DNA of 5,556 nucleotides. It comes from CAZKCK01 sp964552325. Its GTDB lineage: Bacteria > Bacteroidota > Bacteroidia > Bacteroidales > TTA-H9. Below are positions 1-5,556 of the stretch, in pieces. Under the pieces are notes generated by a model. The model was not told the origin of the DNA. It was given only the letters and a program-made list of their open reading frames with translations, and ran no database searches. The stretch is from positions 1 through 5,556 of the forward strand of contig CAZKHA010000211.1 of NCBI GenBank assembly GCA_964552325.1, given 5' to 3'. Within the stretch, counting starts at the first letter, position 1. The number at the start of each line of letters is the position of its first letter. The position numbers and the translations under genes are program-made.

Positions 1-695
1 GAAATCGCATAGTGCGAAATAAAGCCTTTATTCTTAAAAAACAATTGTTTACGATAACTTAAATTGCGTCCCACACCCATATAAGGCATGCCGGCCAGGG
101 CCAGCGACAGGTATTGCAAGCCCGTATAAAACGCCTCGAAACGGATCAACAGGTTCAAAAAGCCCGGGCGTGGAATAAAGCCGCTGTATCCCAACACGAT
201 ATCTTTGCCGTTATCATATTTGGCTACCATGCTGCGAATCCAATTAGGTGATGAAGGTACACAATCGGCATCGGCAAGCAGAAGAATTTCATGCTTAGCA
301 GAGCGGATACCAATGGACAACGGAAATTTTTTACCTGTAAAAAAATTCAGGTTTTGATTGATGTTTACCACTGATAAGTTGGGATGCGCCTCGCTTAACA
401 ACTTAAGCAAATAATAGGTATCGTCGTCAGAGGCATCGTTCACTACCACTACCTCGAATTGCGGATAATCTTGAGCAAGAAGCGTAGGTAAGATTTCTTG
501 TAGGTTAAGATACTCATTTTTAGCACAAATAACAACCGAAACTGGAGGCATGTTGTTAGAAGTAGCTTTAAAACGGTAAAAAGCTAATCTGATAAACACA
601 ATCCAATAAGCAAGAAGCTGAATAAGCGCAACTCCCACAAAACCATAAAACATCCACATGAGCGGATGGCTGTATTCAAATGGAGGAAAAATCAT
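1..695 (-). CDS. Family 2 glycosyltransferase with N-terminal membrane anchor (partial, C-terminus outside the window)
   Basis: Translating the minus strand from the ATG at 695 gives 231 residues before the window ends. Residues 14-37 form one hydrophobic segment (WMFYGFVGVALIQLLAYW), followed by a basic stretch, so the enzyme is probably anchored in the inner membrane with its catalytic domain in the cytoplasm. The GT-A fold begins at about residue 51 with PVSVVICAKNE. It continues with EVVVVNDASDDD (81-92), then LLLADADC (138-145), whose DAD is the metal and nucleotide-sugar binding motif, then GVGRNLSYRK (207-216). Family members of this kind usually have about 370-390 residues, so roughly 60 percent is visible. 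The sugar and acceptor cannot be told from sequence; cell-envelope polysaccharide or glycolipid synthesis is the usual role. I chose the ATG at 695 because AAAGGA lies 3 bases upstream and a -7 box lies at 715-722. The ATGs at 659 and 653 are alternatives, but both sit directly against the hydrophobic segment. It is transcribed divergently from the following genes. Confidence 0.9.
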   Translation of the reverse strand, partial: MIFPPFEYSHPLMWMFYGFVGVALIQLLAYWIVFIRLAFYRFKATSNNMPPVSVVICAKNEYLNLQEILPTLLAQDYPQFEVVVVNDASDDDTYYLLKLLSEAHPNLSVVNINQNLNFFTGKKFPLSIGIRSAKHEILLLADADCVPSSPNWIRSMVAKYDNGKDIVLGYSGFIPRPGFLNLLIRFEAFYTGLQYLSLALAGMPYMGVGRNLSYRKQLFFKNKGFISHYAI

Positions 696-714
696 GTATC
701 CTTTATTGAGGCTG

Positions 715-722
715 CAAATATA
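715..722 (-). promoter_or_regulatory. Bacteroidota-type -7 box for the glycosyltransferase gene
   Basis: On the minus strand the sequence reads TATATTTGC, a full match to the TAnnTTTG consensus used by the primary sigma factor of Bacteroidota. It ends 20 bases before the ATG at 695, giving a short leader that also contains AAAGGA. A TTG lies 14 bases upstream, closer than the usual -33 spacing, so the upstream element is weak or absent. Confidence 0.55.
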
Positions 723-929
723 CCCAATTACCTAGGCAAGCTTACGGTAATGGAGCAGCAACTTATGAAAATTTATCAACGATTCCAATTCGCTTTTCTG
801 ACTATAATATTGATAAAAAATATGTTACAGAATAAAATCAACATCAAACCAACACAAACAATGTAACATTTAATCTCAAGTTTAGTATATAATGCAATAG
901 TTCACCTCCACCGTAACATCCCATTCGCG

Positions 930-1598
930 ATGCAAACCCCGCATGAAATAGCGCTAACGTACATTAACTGTTTCCCCACAAGGGATAATGGATTAATTCT
1001 TCTGGCCAATCAAGTGACAAACAACACCAACCGACTGTTAAAAACGATTATTGAAAGTGATGCATATGATAGGATTCCTTCGAGCATCAAAACGCTAAAA
1101 TCGATAAAGCTCGCGCGAACAAAAAGCAGTTTACGGCAGCCAATGAAGGTTGAAATTGACGCATTCTCAAAAAAACTTAAAGAAAGCATTAGCTATGTGG
1201 AGGCCTATATCCTTAAAAAATACGGGAAAGAACACTCCAAGGAACAATATGCAAGCTTTGGCATTGTGCGGACACCTAAGGGGTATGTTTTGCCAGGAAC
1301 CCTTACCGAACAAAGAGAAGGCATTTTACAGATGCTTAAAGGATTGGAAAGACATGGGTTTGCTGACAAAAAATATGGTACAGAGCATTGGAAACAACTA
1401 CTGCCGCCCATCGATGCATTAATCGACAAACAAAATCGTCTGGAGGCTGCAGATCAGGAACAGGAAGCCAACAGAAGCAGGGCACATGATAACATTGTAC
1501 AAGGTCTTTCGGAACTAATAGTAGAACTAATCAACAAATATCCAAAGCAACATCCCGAAATTCTAATGGCATTAGGTTTTAGCAATCAAAAGACTTAA
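930..1598 (+). CDS. Hypothetical helical protein, 222 residues
   Basis: I do not recognise a named family. The ATG at 930 opens a complete frame that ends in TAA at 1596-1598. The protein is hydrophilic and charged, looks mostly alpha-helical, and has no signal peptide, membrane segment or evident catalytic motif, so it is probably cytoplasmic. There appear to be two helical halves joined by a loop with FGIVRTPKGYVLPGT (110-124). After the loop come RHGFADKKYGTEHW (141-154) and a C-terminal helix pair ending in INKYPKQHPEILMALGF (201-217). From memory, unannotated Bacteroidota proteins share a loop of the form FG...Y.LP, then HGFADKKYG, then a C-terminal YP...GF element, but I cannot confirm this. 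It lies downstream of the divergent glycosyltransferase and 52 bases before tgt, which has its own promoter, so a functional link to either is not implied. The frame is intact and its codon use resembles that of its neighbours, so I regard it as a real gene. Confidence 0.75.
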   Translation: MQTPHEIALTYINCFPTRDNGLILLANQVTNNTNRLLKTIIESDAYDRIPSSIKTLKSIKLARTKSSLRQPMKVEIDAFSKKLKESISYVEAYILKKYGKEHSKEQYASFGIVRTPKGYVLPGTLTEQREGILQMLKGLERHGFADKKYGTEHWKQLLPPIDALIDKQNRLEAADQEQEANRSRAHDNIVQGLSELIVELINKYPKQHPEILMALGFSNQKT

Positions 1599-1615
1599 TT
1601 AAGGTAGAAATGGCG

Positions 1616-1623
1616 TACTTTTG
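1616..1623 (+). promoter_or_regulatory. Bacteroidota-type -7 box for tgt
   Basis: TACTTTTG followed by C is a full match to TAnnTTTG. It lies 18 bases after the stop of the upstream gene and 27 bases before the GTG start of tgt, giving a leader of about 20 bases. No clear TTTG is seen at -33; the best candidate is TTA near 1595. The box covers the in-frame TTG at 1621, which argues against that codon being the start. Confidence 0.55.
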
Positions 1624-1650
1624 CATCCCATTTTAAAATCCCGATACCCT

Positions 1651-2781
1651 GTGAGGTTTAGTTTACAACAATTTGATTCAGGTTCTAAGGCAAGAGCTGG
1701 CTTAATGGTTACTGACCATGGCGAGATACCAACTCCCATTTTTATGCCGGTTGGCACCGTAGGGTCAGTTAAGGCTGTACATATTAAGGAGTTAAAAGAT
1801 GATACGCAAGCCAAAATAATCCTTGGGAACACGTATCATCTCTATCTGAGGCCAGGTTTAGATGTTTTAAAAAGCGCTGGCGGATTGCATGGTTTTAATG
1901 GCTGGGACAAGCCCATACTAACCGATAGCGGTGGTTACCAAGTATATAGTTTGGCCGGTACACGTAAACTAAAGGAGGAAGGCGTTGTTTTTCAATCGCA
2001 TATCGATGGCTCAAGGCATACGTTCACCCCAGAATATGTTATCGACATTCAGCGAATAATTGGAGCCGATATCATGATGGCTTTTGATGAGTGCACACCT
2101 TACCCCTGTACGTATGAGTATGCCTCTAAAAGCATGGAAATGACACATCGTTGGCTGAACCGCTGCATTGAACGTGTAAACCAAACTGAGCCTGTTTATG
2201 GGCATCATCAAAGCCTCTTCCCTATTGTTCAGGGAAGTGTTTATAGCGATTTACGCAAAAAATCGGCAGAATTCATTAGCAATTGCCAAGCTGATGGAAA
2301 TGCCATTGGTGGCCTTTCGGTAGGCGAACCTGCCGAAATTATGTATCAGATAACCGAAGAAGTTTGCGAGATTTTGCCATACGACAAACCCCGCTATCTG
2401 ATGGGCGTTGGCACACCTGCCAATATCTTGGAAAGCATTGCTAACGGAATTGATATGATGGATTGTGTGATGCCGACCCGAAATGGAAGGAACGGACAGC
2501 TTTTTACCTCCGAAGGCATCATCAACATCAAAAACGAGAAATGGAAGAAAGACTTCTCAGCACTCGACCCCAATGGATACTCGTTTGTTGATAGCCAATA
2601 CTCTAAAGCATATTTGAGGCATCTTTTTGTGGCAGGCGAAATGCTGGCCCCCATGATTGCAAGCTTGCACAACATTCGTTTTTACCTTTGGCTGGTTACC
2701 GAAGCCCGTAAGCACATTCTGGCAGGCGACTTTGCCAATTGGAAAAACCAAATGGTTCCTAAATTACAAAATAGGCTATAA
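1651..2781 (+). CDS. tgt: Queuine/preQ1 tRNA-guanine transglycosylase
   Basis: This enzyme swaps guanine-34 for preQ1 in the anticodon of tRNAs for Asp, Asn, His and Tyr, the base-exchange step of queuosine synthesis. The protein is a (beta/alpha)8 barrel of 376 residues, the normal length. Visible motifs are HGEIPTPIFMPVGT (23-36), ILTDSGGYQVYSL (89-101) with D92 as general acid/base, FDEC (145-148) for base recognition, FPIVQG (190-195), AIGGLSVGE (218-226), and DCVMPTRNGR (271-280) with D271 as the expected nucleophile. The classical zinc site CxCxxC is replaced by G309, S311 and D314, although its histidine (H340, in LHN) remains; I recall the same loss in other Bacteroidota enzymes. The frame can be extended to a TTG at 1621. 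I chose the GTG at 1651 because family homology begins at RFSLQQFDSG and the promoter box overlaps the TTG. It is followed after 37 bases by an LptF/LptG gene, a neighbourhood familiar in this phylum. Confidence 0.96.
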   Translation: MRFSLQQFDSGSKARAGLMVTDHGEIPTPIFMPVGTVGSVKAVHIKELKDDTQAKIILGNTYHLYLRPGLDVLKSAGGLHGFNGWDKPILTDSGGYQVYSLAGTRKLKEEGVVFQSHIDGSRHTFTPEYVIDIQRIIGADIMMAFDECTPYPCTYEYASKSMEMTHRWLNRCIERVNQTEPVYGHHQSLFPIVQGSVYSDLRKKSAEFISNCQADGNAIGGLSVGEPAEIMYQITEEVCEILPYDKPRYLMGVGTPANILESIANGIDMMDCVMPTRNGRNGQLFTSEGIINIKNEKWKKDFSALDPNGYSFVDSQYSKAYLRHLFVAGEMLAPMIASLHNIRFYLWLVTEARKHILAGDFANWKNQMVPKLQNRL

Positions 2782-2784
2782 ACA

Positions 2785-2793
2785 TAATTTTTG
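2785..2793 (+). promoter_or_regulatory. Possible weak -7 box ahead of the LptF/LptG gene
   Basis: TAATTTTTG followed by C lies 25 bases before the ATG at 2819. It is one base longer than TAnnTTTG; read as AATTTTTG (2786-2793) it has the right length with one mismatch. The distance to the start matches that of the two better boxes in this window. Because tgt ends only at 2781 with no terminator visible between them, this would be a second, internal promoter, with readthrough from tgt also likely. Confidence 0.3.
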
Positions 2794-2818
2794 CATAAAT
2801 CACACGTTATCAGAACTT

Positions 2819-3940
2819 ATGAAGGCACTTAGCATCATCCGAAAAATTAAAATACCTGGCTTGAGTATTATCGATAGGTATATTATACGCAAATTCCTGG
2901 GCACTTTCTTTTATTCCATCTCATTGCTTATTCTGATTGTTATCATATTCGACCTTTCCGAAAAAATCGACGATTTCCTAACTAAACAAGCTCCATTAGA
3001 TGCTATTATATTCGATTATTATTTTAATTTCATCCCGTTTTTCATCAATCTTTTCAGTTCGCTGTTTACTTTTATTTCGGTTATTTTCTTTACCTCGAGG
3101 CTTGCAGCCCGCACCGAAATCATAGCGATTTTAGGTGGCGGGATTAGTTTTAGGCGATTGCTGAGGCCTTACATGATTGCTGCAACATTGCTTGTAGTTT
3201 TAACCATCTATCTAGCCAATTTTTTAATACCTATAACTAACAAGCAGTTGCGCGAATTTGAGAAAAAATATTACAAAAACTCGCAGCAGAGTCGCGATTT
3301 GAATATCCATATGCAAATAGATCCCGGAGTGTTTGTTTACGTAGAAACCTGGGATAAAGAAAAGAAGCAAGGTACACGCTTCACTATGGAACGCTTTGAA
3401 GACAAAAAACTGGTTTACAAAATAATAGCCGACAAGATTGCTTGGGATACCATTAAAAGCGAATGGCGAATGAGCAACTTTTACAGCAAACGGTTTTTAG
3501 CCAATGGCAACCAAAAAATAGAAACCGGCTCAAGCAAAGACACCCTTATGACCCTGCACCCAAATGATTTTATGGTGGATATAGAAGATATTAAAACCAT
3601 GAATTTTAATCAGTTAAACGACTTTATTGAACGTGAAAAACTTAAAGGAAGCAAAAACATCAGGCAATACGAAGTTGAAAAACACAAACGGTTTGCCTTT
3701 CCAATCTCGGCAATCATCCTTACGCTGATTGGCGTTGCACTCTCAAGCCGGAAAATCAGGGGCGGCATCGGCATGCACTTAGGCTTAGGGATAGCCATTA
3801 CCTTTTCGTACATTTTATTTATGCAGATATCAACCCAATTTGCTGTGTTTGGCACCTTAACACCAATTGTTGCAGTTTGGTTACCCAACTTTTTGTTTGG
3901 TATCTTGGCGTTTTATTTACTCAGGATAGCACCTAAATAA
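2819..3940 (+). CDS. LptF/LptG-family (YjgP/YjgQ) lipopolysaccharide export permease
   Basis: This is a transmembrane subunit of the LptB2FG-type ABC transporter, which extracts lipopolysaccharide from the inner membrane and passes it to the periplasmic bridge. The 373-residue protein has the family layout: a helix at about 25-46, two more at about 68-92 and 117-137, a periplasmic beta-rich domain at about 145-285, then three helices at about 293-310, 317-340 and 346-370. The cytoplasmic loop RTEIIAILGGGISFRRLLRP (98-117) corresponds to the coupling helix that contacts the LptB ATPase. The segment EKHKRFAFPISAIILTLIG (287-305) is the conserved entry to the second membrane half. The open frame extends back to 2657 inside tgt, but homology begins only around residue 18 of the protein as called. 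The ATG at 2819 leaves a plausible 37-base spacer, so I prefer it. Whether it acts as the F or G partner cannot be decided from this sequence. Confidence 0.93.
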   Translation: MKALSIIRKIKIPGLSIIDRYIIRKFLGTFFYSISLLILIVIIFDLSEKIDDFLTKQAPLDAIIFDYYFNFIPFFINLFSSLFTFISVIFFTSRLAARTEIIAILGGGISFRRLLRPYMIAATLLVVLTIYLANFLIPITNKQLREFEKKYYKNSQQSRDLNIHMQIDPGVFVYVETWDKEKKQGTRFTMERFEDKKLVYKIIADKIAWDTIKSEWRMSNFYSKRFLANGNQKIETGSSKDTLMTLHPNDFMVDIEDIKTMNFNQLNDFIEREKLKGSKNIRQYEVEKHKRFAFPISAIILTLIGVALSSRKIRGGIGMHLGLGIAITFSYILFMQISTQFAVFGTLTPIVAVWLPNFLFGILAFYLLRIAPK

Positions 3941-4032
3941 CCAATATCTGTTACAGCTAGTGAATACTAAATGCATGAAGCATCATCTATTCGCTCAATA
4001 AGTTAACAGCACAATAGTTTGAGTTGCTCATC
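3941..4032. other. Non-coding spacer after the LptF/LptG gene
   Basis: I see no gene, no T-tracted hairpin and no promoter-like box in these bases. The spacer marks the change from plus-strand genes to minus-strand remains. Transcription from both sides converges here, yet no strong intrinsic terminator is visible. Confidence 0.5.
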
Positions 4033-4385
4033 TCAGTTTCCGAACAAACTTCGTTTAGCATTTGCATACAGCTCACCCGCATTCGTCCTCCACGAAAGCA
4101 ATGAAAAACCACTTCATGCCTGCAATGACTCACCAGCATACACAACCCAAGCTTTGGCAGGATGTTACTGCTTGTTCAGTTTCTCATAATACCGAATGTT
4201 CTTGTTAAAATCGTCGTGATAGGTTTGTGAAGATTTAATTTCGATCAGGTGGTTGTATCCGGGTTGTTCAACAAGGCAAGCGATCTCGTTTCCAGTTTTG
4301 TATCGTCAATAGTATAATGGGGCTCCTCTGCCTGAATGGATAAAGTATTGTTTTTCAGTGGTGGTTATGGGTATTAAAACTAAAA
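4033..4385 (-). pseudogene. Remnant of a DUF4143 (AAA_14-type) ATPase, C-terminal part only
   Basis: Read on the minus strand in one frame, this stretch gives the C-terminal domain of the bacterial and archaeal ATPases that carry DUF4143. In order it shows EKQYFIHSGRGAPLYY, then RYKTGNEIACLVEQPGYN, then HLIEIKSSQTYHDDFNKNIR and YYEKLNKQ, then HPAKAWVVYAGESLQA and finally SGFSLLSWRT. The GNEID...IEIKSS pattern of the nuclease-like domain and the closing LSW are family hallmarks. Three stop codons break the frame: TGA at 4306-4308 where Trp is expected (LYYW-R), TAA at 4165-4167, and TGA at 4114-4116. All three could be single transitions from sense codons. The usual Asp of GNEID is Ala. The frame ends at TGA 4033-4035. 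Such proteins have roughly 380-400 residues, so the ATPase half, with Walker motifs, is absent; I could not find it in any frame upstream. I am confident of the family and of its inactivity; the upstream edge is approximate. Confidence 0.75.
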
Positions 4386-4535
4386 AGTGCGACCAACATA
4401 AATATCGTAACTGTGTAACGACAATTTGCTTTCCATATTCGGCTCGTTGGTTATTAAGCACAAAGGCATTTACTTTTGAACCCACATGCCAAAACATAGG
4501 CACTACCCCGCTGTTTACATTTATTGCAACCTGCC
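4386..4535. other. Unexplained non-coding segment upstream of the ATPase remnant
   Basis: About 150 bases stand where the body of the DUF4143 ATPase should be. The minus-strand frame leading into the remnant stays open to 4503, but its residues do not resemble the expected family sequence, and the other frames are no better. I see a short direct repeat GTAAC-tgt-GTAAC (4407-4419) and a 5-base inverted repeat GGCAT/ATGCC (4465-4490), neither of them compelling. It could be deletion-joined debris or a copy of an interspersed repeat; the sequence alone does not decide. Confidence 0.3.
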
Positions 4536-4610
4536 TTAGCCGGGTTTGTCAGCCAAGTCCAACAATAATTGCTTCTCGTCGTTGCTCAAAACAGCTAATT
4601 TATTTGTCAT
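4536..4610 (-). CDS. Possible very small ORF (24 codons) or N-terminal remnant
   Basis: On the minus strand the ATG at 4610 opens MTNKLAVLSNDEKQ followed by LLLDLADKPG, then TAA at 4536-4538. The composition is protein-like and helical. A TAnnTTTG box lies 34 bases upstream of the ATG, as at the real genes here. The same frame is also open upstream of the ATG to about 4774, reading EVGEITLHEIAKKLAKKN just before the Met. It may be a tiny gene, the start of a longer gene cut off by the neighbouring rearrangement, or the N-terminus of the ATPase whose C-terminus lies downstream. I do not recognise the sequence. Confidence 0.3.
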   Translation of the reverse strand: MTNKLAVLSNDEKQLLLDLADKPG

Positions 4611-4643
4611 ATTTTTCTTTGCCAATTTTTTTGCAATTTCATG

Positions 4644-4651
4644 CAAAGTTA
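4644..4651 (-). promoter_or_regulatory. Bacteroidota-type -7 box in the remnant region
   Basis: The minus strand reads TAACTTTGC, a full match to TAnnTTTG followed by C. It lies 34 bases before the ATG at 4610, so transcription would run into the small ORF and the ATPase remnant. No good -33 element is visible. It may be the surviving promoter of a gene whose body has been lost. Confidence 0.35.
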
Positions 4652-4693
4652 TTTCCCCAACTTCCGTTGTTGAATAAGAACCGTTGCCCCAGT

Positions 4694-4888
4694 TTATGCT
4701 TGCGCTTTGGTAAGTAGTGGTATTTTTTGAGCGGCAATGGCCGTTCGTTGGGCTTGGGCCATGCGGTGATTTATGAGTCCCTTTTCAGTTAAACCTACAT
4801 CCAGCATGGCACTGGTTTCGAGGTTGTTTACAGCAGTGTTGATGGCTACTCCTGTCTGGACAAAGCTTTGGATGCTGCAACGAAGCAC
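4694..4888 (-). CDS. Possible small protein of unknown function, start uncertain
   Basis: A minus-strand frame ends in TAA at 4694-4696 and reads plausibly as protein: GVAINTAVNNLETSAMLD, then VGLTEKGLINHRMAQAQ, then RTAIAAQKIPLLTKAQA. The listed start is a GTG at 4888. The same frame is open further back, to the TAG that ends the Lcl_C gene at 4958-4960, and that part reads NNSENNEQPILLLAAVLR. An ATG at 4953, just after that TAG, is out of frame by one base, so a one-base loss could have separated it from an original protein of about 87 residues. I recognise no family. It could be an intact small protein starting at the GTG, a frameshifted gene, or an open frame by chance. Confidence 0.33.
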   Translation of the reverse strand: MLRCSIQSFVQTGVAINTAVNNLETSAMLDVGLTEKGLINHRMAQAQRTAIAAQKIPLLTKAQA

Positions 4889-4957
4889 CGCTGCGAGAAG
4901 AAGAATTGGTTGTTCATTATTTTCCGAATTATTTAGTTTGTCATTATTGACATGTTT

Positions 4958-5556
4958 CTAAAAAGCCCGGATAGCACGCACGTAGTAAGTATTGCCCTTG
5001 CTGCTGATACCCTCGCTACCAGTTCCGAAAAACTGGCTCCACGCGGAGTCCGTCTCGGCGCCAATGTACTCGCTTGAACTCCAATAGGGGTAAGTAGCAA
5101 AAACACCAACTGCCGATTTTTGTAAGTATAAAAGATTTAGTTCATATTTTGAAGGCAAGTACCAATCGCCATAAGTTACCCCACTTACAGTAGCTGAATA
5201 ATCAGCACAAACTTTTGCGGCAAAACTGCCAGCTTGGTTATCTGCCATTTGTGTAGCTACTATCATAGCCGTATTCATTTCACCTGCATTCAATCCGTCT
5301 CCGGTTGTGCCAGTAGCTCTATCAGTGCCATTGCCCCATTGTATTCCTGTGCTTTGGTCTGCTGTGGCTGCTATCAGTCCATGCTGACCTCCATCATAAA
5401 CATAAAATACGATGCCACCGCCATAACTGTCTCCGATAGCATGTGTTGAACCGTCTAATTTTGTTTTGTCGGCAGCGCTCATACTTCCGGCAGCGCTTGT
5501 AGTAGCCGCCGAAATTGAAATGGCCGGGGTGTTCCCCCCGGATGAAACTATTGGTG
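4958..5556 (-). CDS. Lcl_C (DUF1566-like) domain protein with fibre-like N-terminal stretch (partial)
   Basis: The minus-strand frame enters from the right edge and ends in TAG at 4958-4960, giving 198 visible residues. The first part, AISISAATTSAAGSMSAADK then TKLDG, is the low-complexity Ala/Ser/Thr phrase seen in phage tail fibres and bacteroidete surface proteins. The rest is a complete Lcl_C-type domain: YGGGIVFYVYDGGQHGLIAA, IQWGNG, then the hallmark DWYLPSKYELNLLY, YWSSSE, AWSQFF and the closing YYVRAIRAF. Domains of this kind are extracellular or cell-surface and are linked to carbohydrate or surface binding; a specific ligand cannot be named. The N-terminus, where a signal peptide would lie, is outside the window. 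The Met at 5482 is internal to the fibre-like phrase and is not a credible start. I am sure of the domain and unsure of the role. Confidence 0.85.
   Translation of the reverse strand, partial: PIVSSGGNTPAISISAATTSAAGSMSAADKTKLDGSTHAIGDSYGGGIVFYVYDGGQHGLIAATADQSTGIQWGNGTDRATGTTGDGLNAGEMNTAMIVATQMADNQAGSFAAKVCADYSATVSGVTYGDWYLPSKYELNLLYLQKSAVGVFATYPYWSSSEYIGAETDSAWSQFFGTGSEGISSKGNTYYVRAIRAF

Noticed and set aside
666..866. Plus-strand 66-codon open frame
   Set aside because: It overlaps the N-terminus of the glycosyltransferase and its promoter on the other strand, has a biased composition and no homology-like features.
888..893. TATAAT upstream of the 222-residue gene
   Set aside because: It resembles the enterobacterial -10 rather than the TAnnTTTG box of this phylum, and lies in an AT-rich spacer with no -35 or -33 partner.
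1594..1603. Palindrome CTTAATTAAG over the stop codon of the 222-residue gene
   Set aside because: It is a short AT-rich palindrome of a kind expected by chance; it has no T-run and no second copy nearby.
2657..2818. N-terminal extension of the LptF/LptG frame inside tgt
   Set aside because: The 54 extra residues are tgt sequence read out of frame; the family N-terminus fits the ATG at 2819.
4306..4308. TGA at a Trp position as a sign of a variant genetic code
   Set aside because: TAA and a second TGA also break the same remnant, and the intact genes here use TGG for Trp with no internal TGA.
4358..4717. Plus-strand 119-codon open frame, the longest on that strand in the remnant region
   Set aside because: It is rich in Cys and Ser as expected of an antisense shadow, and it lies opposite the ATPase remnant and the small minus-strand ORFs.
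4939..4952. Perfect inverted repeat TGTCA-ttat-TGACA just after the Lcl_C stop
   Set aside because: The stem is only 5 bases of moderate GC and no T-run follows on the minus strand, so a terminator is not supported.
1..5556. CRISPR array, tRNA, rRNA, transposase or riboswitch
   Set aside because: No regularly spaced repeats, cloverleaf-like sequence, transposase motif or recognisable leader structure was found when reading both strands by eye.

Overview
The window looks like Bacteroidota chromosome, probably Bacteroidales or a relative. This rests on -7 promoter boxes of the TAnnTTTG type ahead of several genes, a tRNA-guanine transglycosylase of the bacteroidete type, a tgt-LptF/LptG gene pair, and an Lcl_C (DUF1566-like) surface protein. 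Composition is moderately AT-rich. All identifications come from reading translations by eye; no database search was made.

Left part (1-930): the N-terminal 231 residues of a membrane-anchored family 2 glycosyltransferase run leftward off the window. A good -7 box lies just upstream. The 234 bases between its start and the next gene hold that promoter and nothing else I can support.

Central block (930-3940, + strand): an unrecognised helical 222-residue protein is followed by tgt, the queuosine-inserting transglycosylase, which has its own promoter. A LptF/LptG-family permease for lipopolysaccharide export follows 37 bases later. These genes are intact. The Tgt lacks the three zinc cysteines of the classical enzyme, which I believe is usual in this phylum.

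Right part (3941-5556, - strand): about 1 kb contains no clearly intact gene. It holds the decayed C-terminal part of a DUF4143 (AAA_14-type) ATPase with three internal stop codons, a non-coding segment of about 150 bases of unknown origin, and two small open frames of unknown meaning, one with a good promoter-like box. At the window edge is the C-terminal 198 residues of an Lcl_C-domain protein with a fibre-like N-terminal stretch. I read this side as a site of gene gain, loss and decay next to a conserved housekeeping block.

I found no convincing new biological system. The items most worth checking are the small open frames and the odd segment inside the ATPase remnant.
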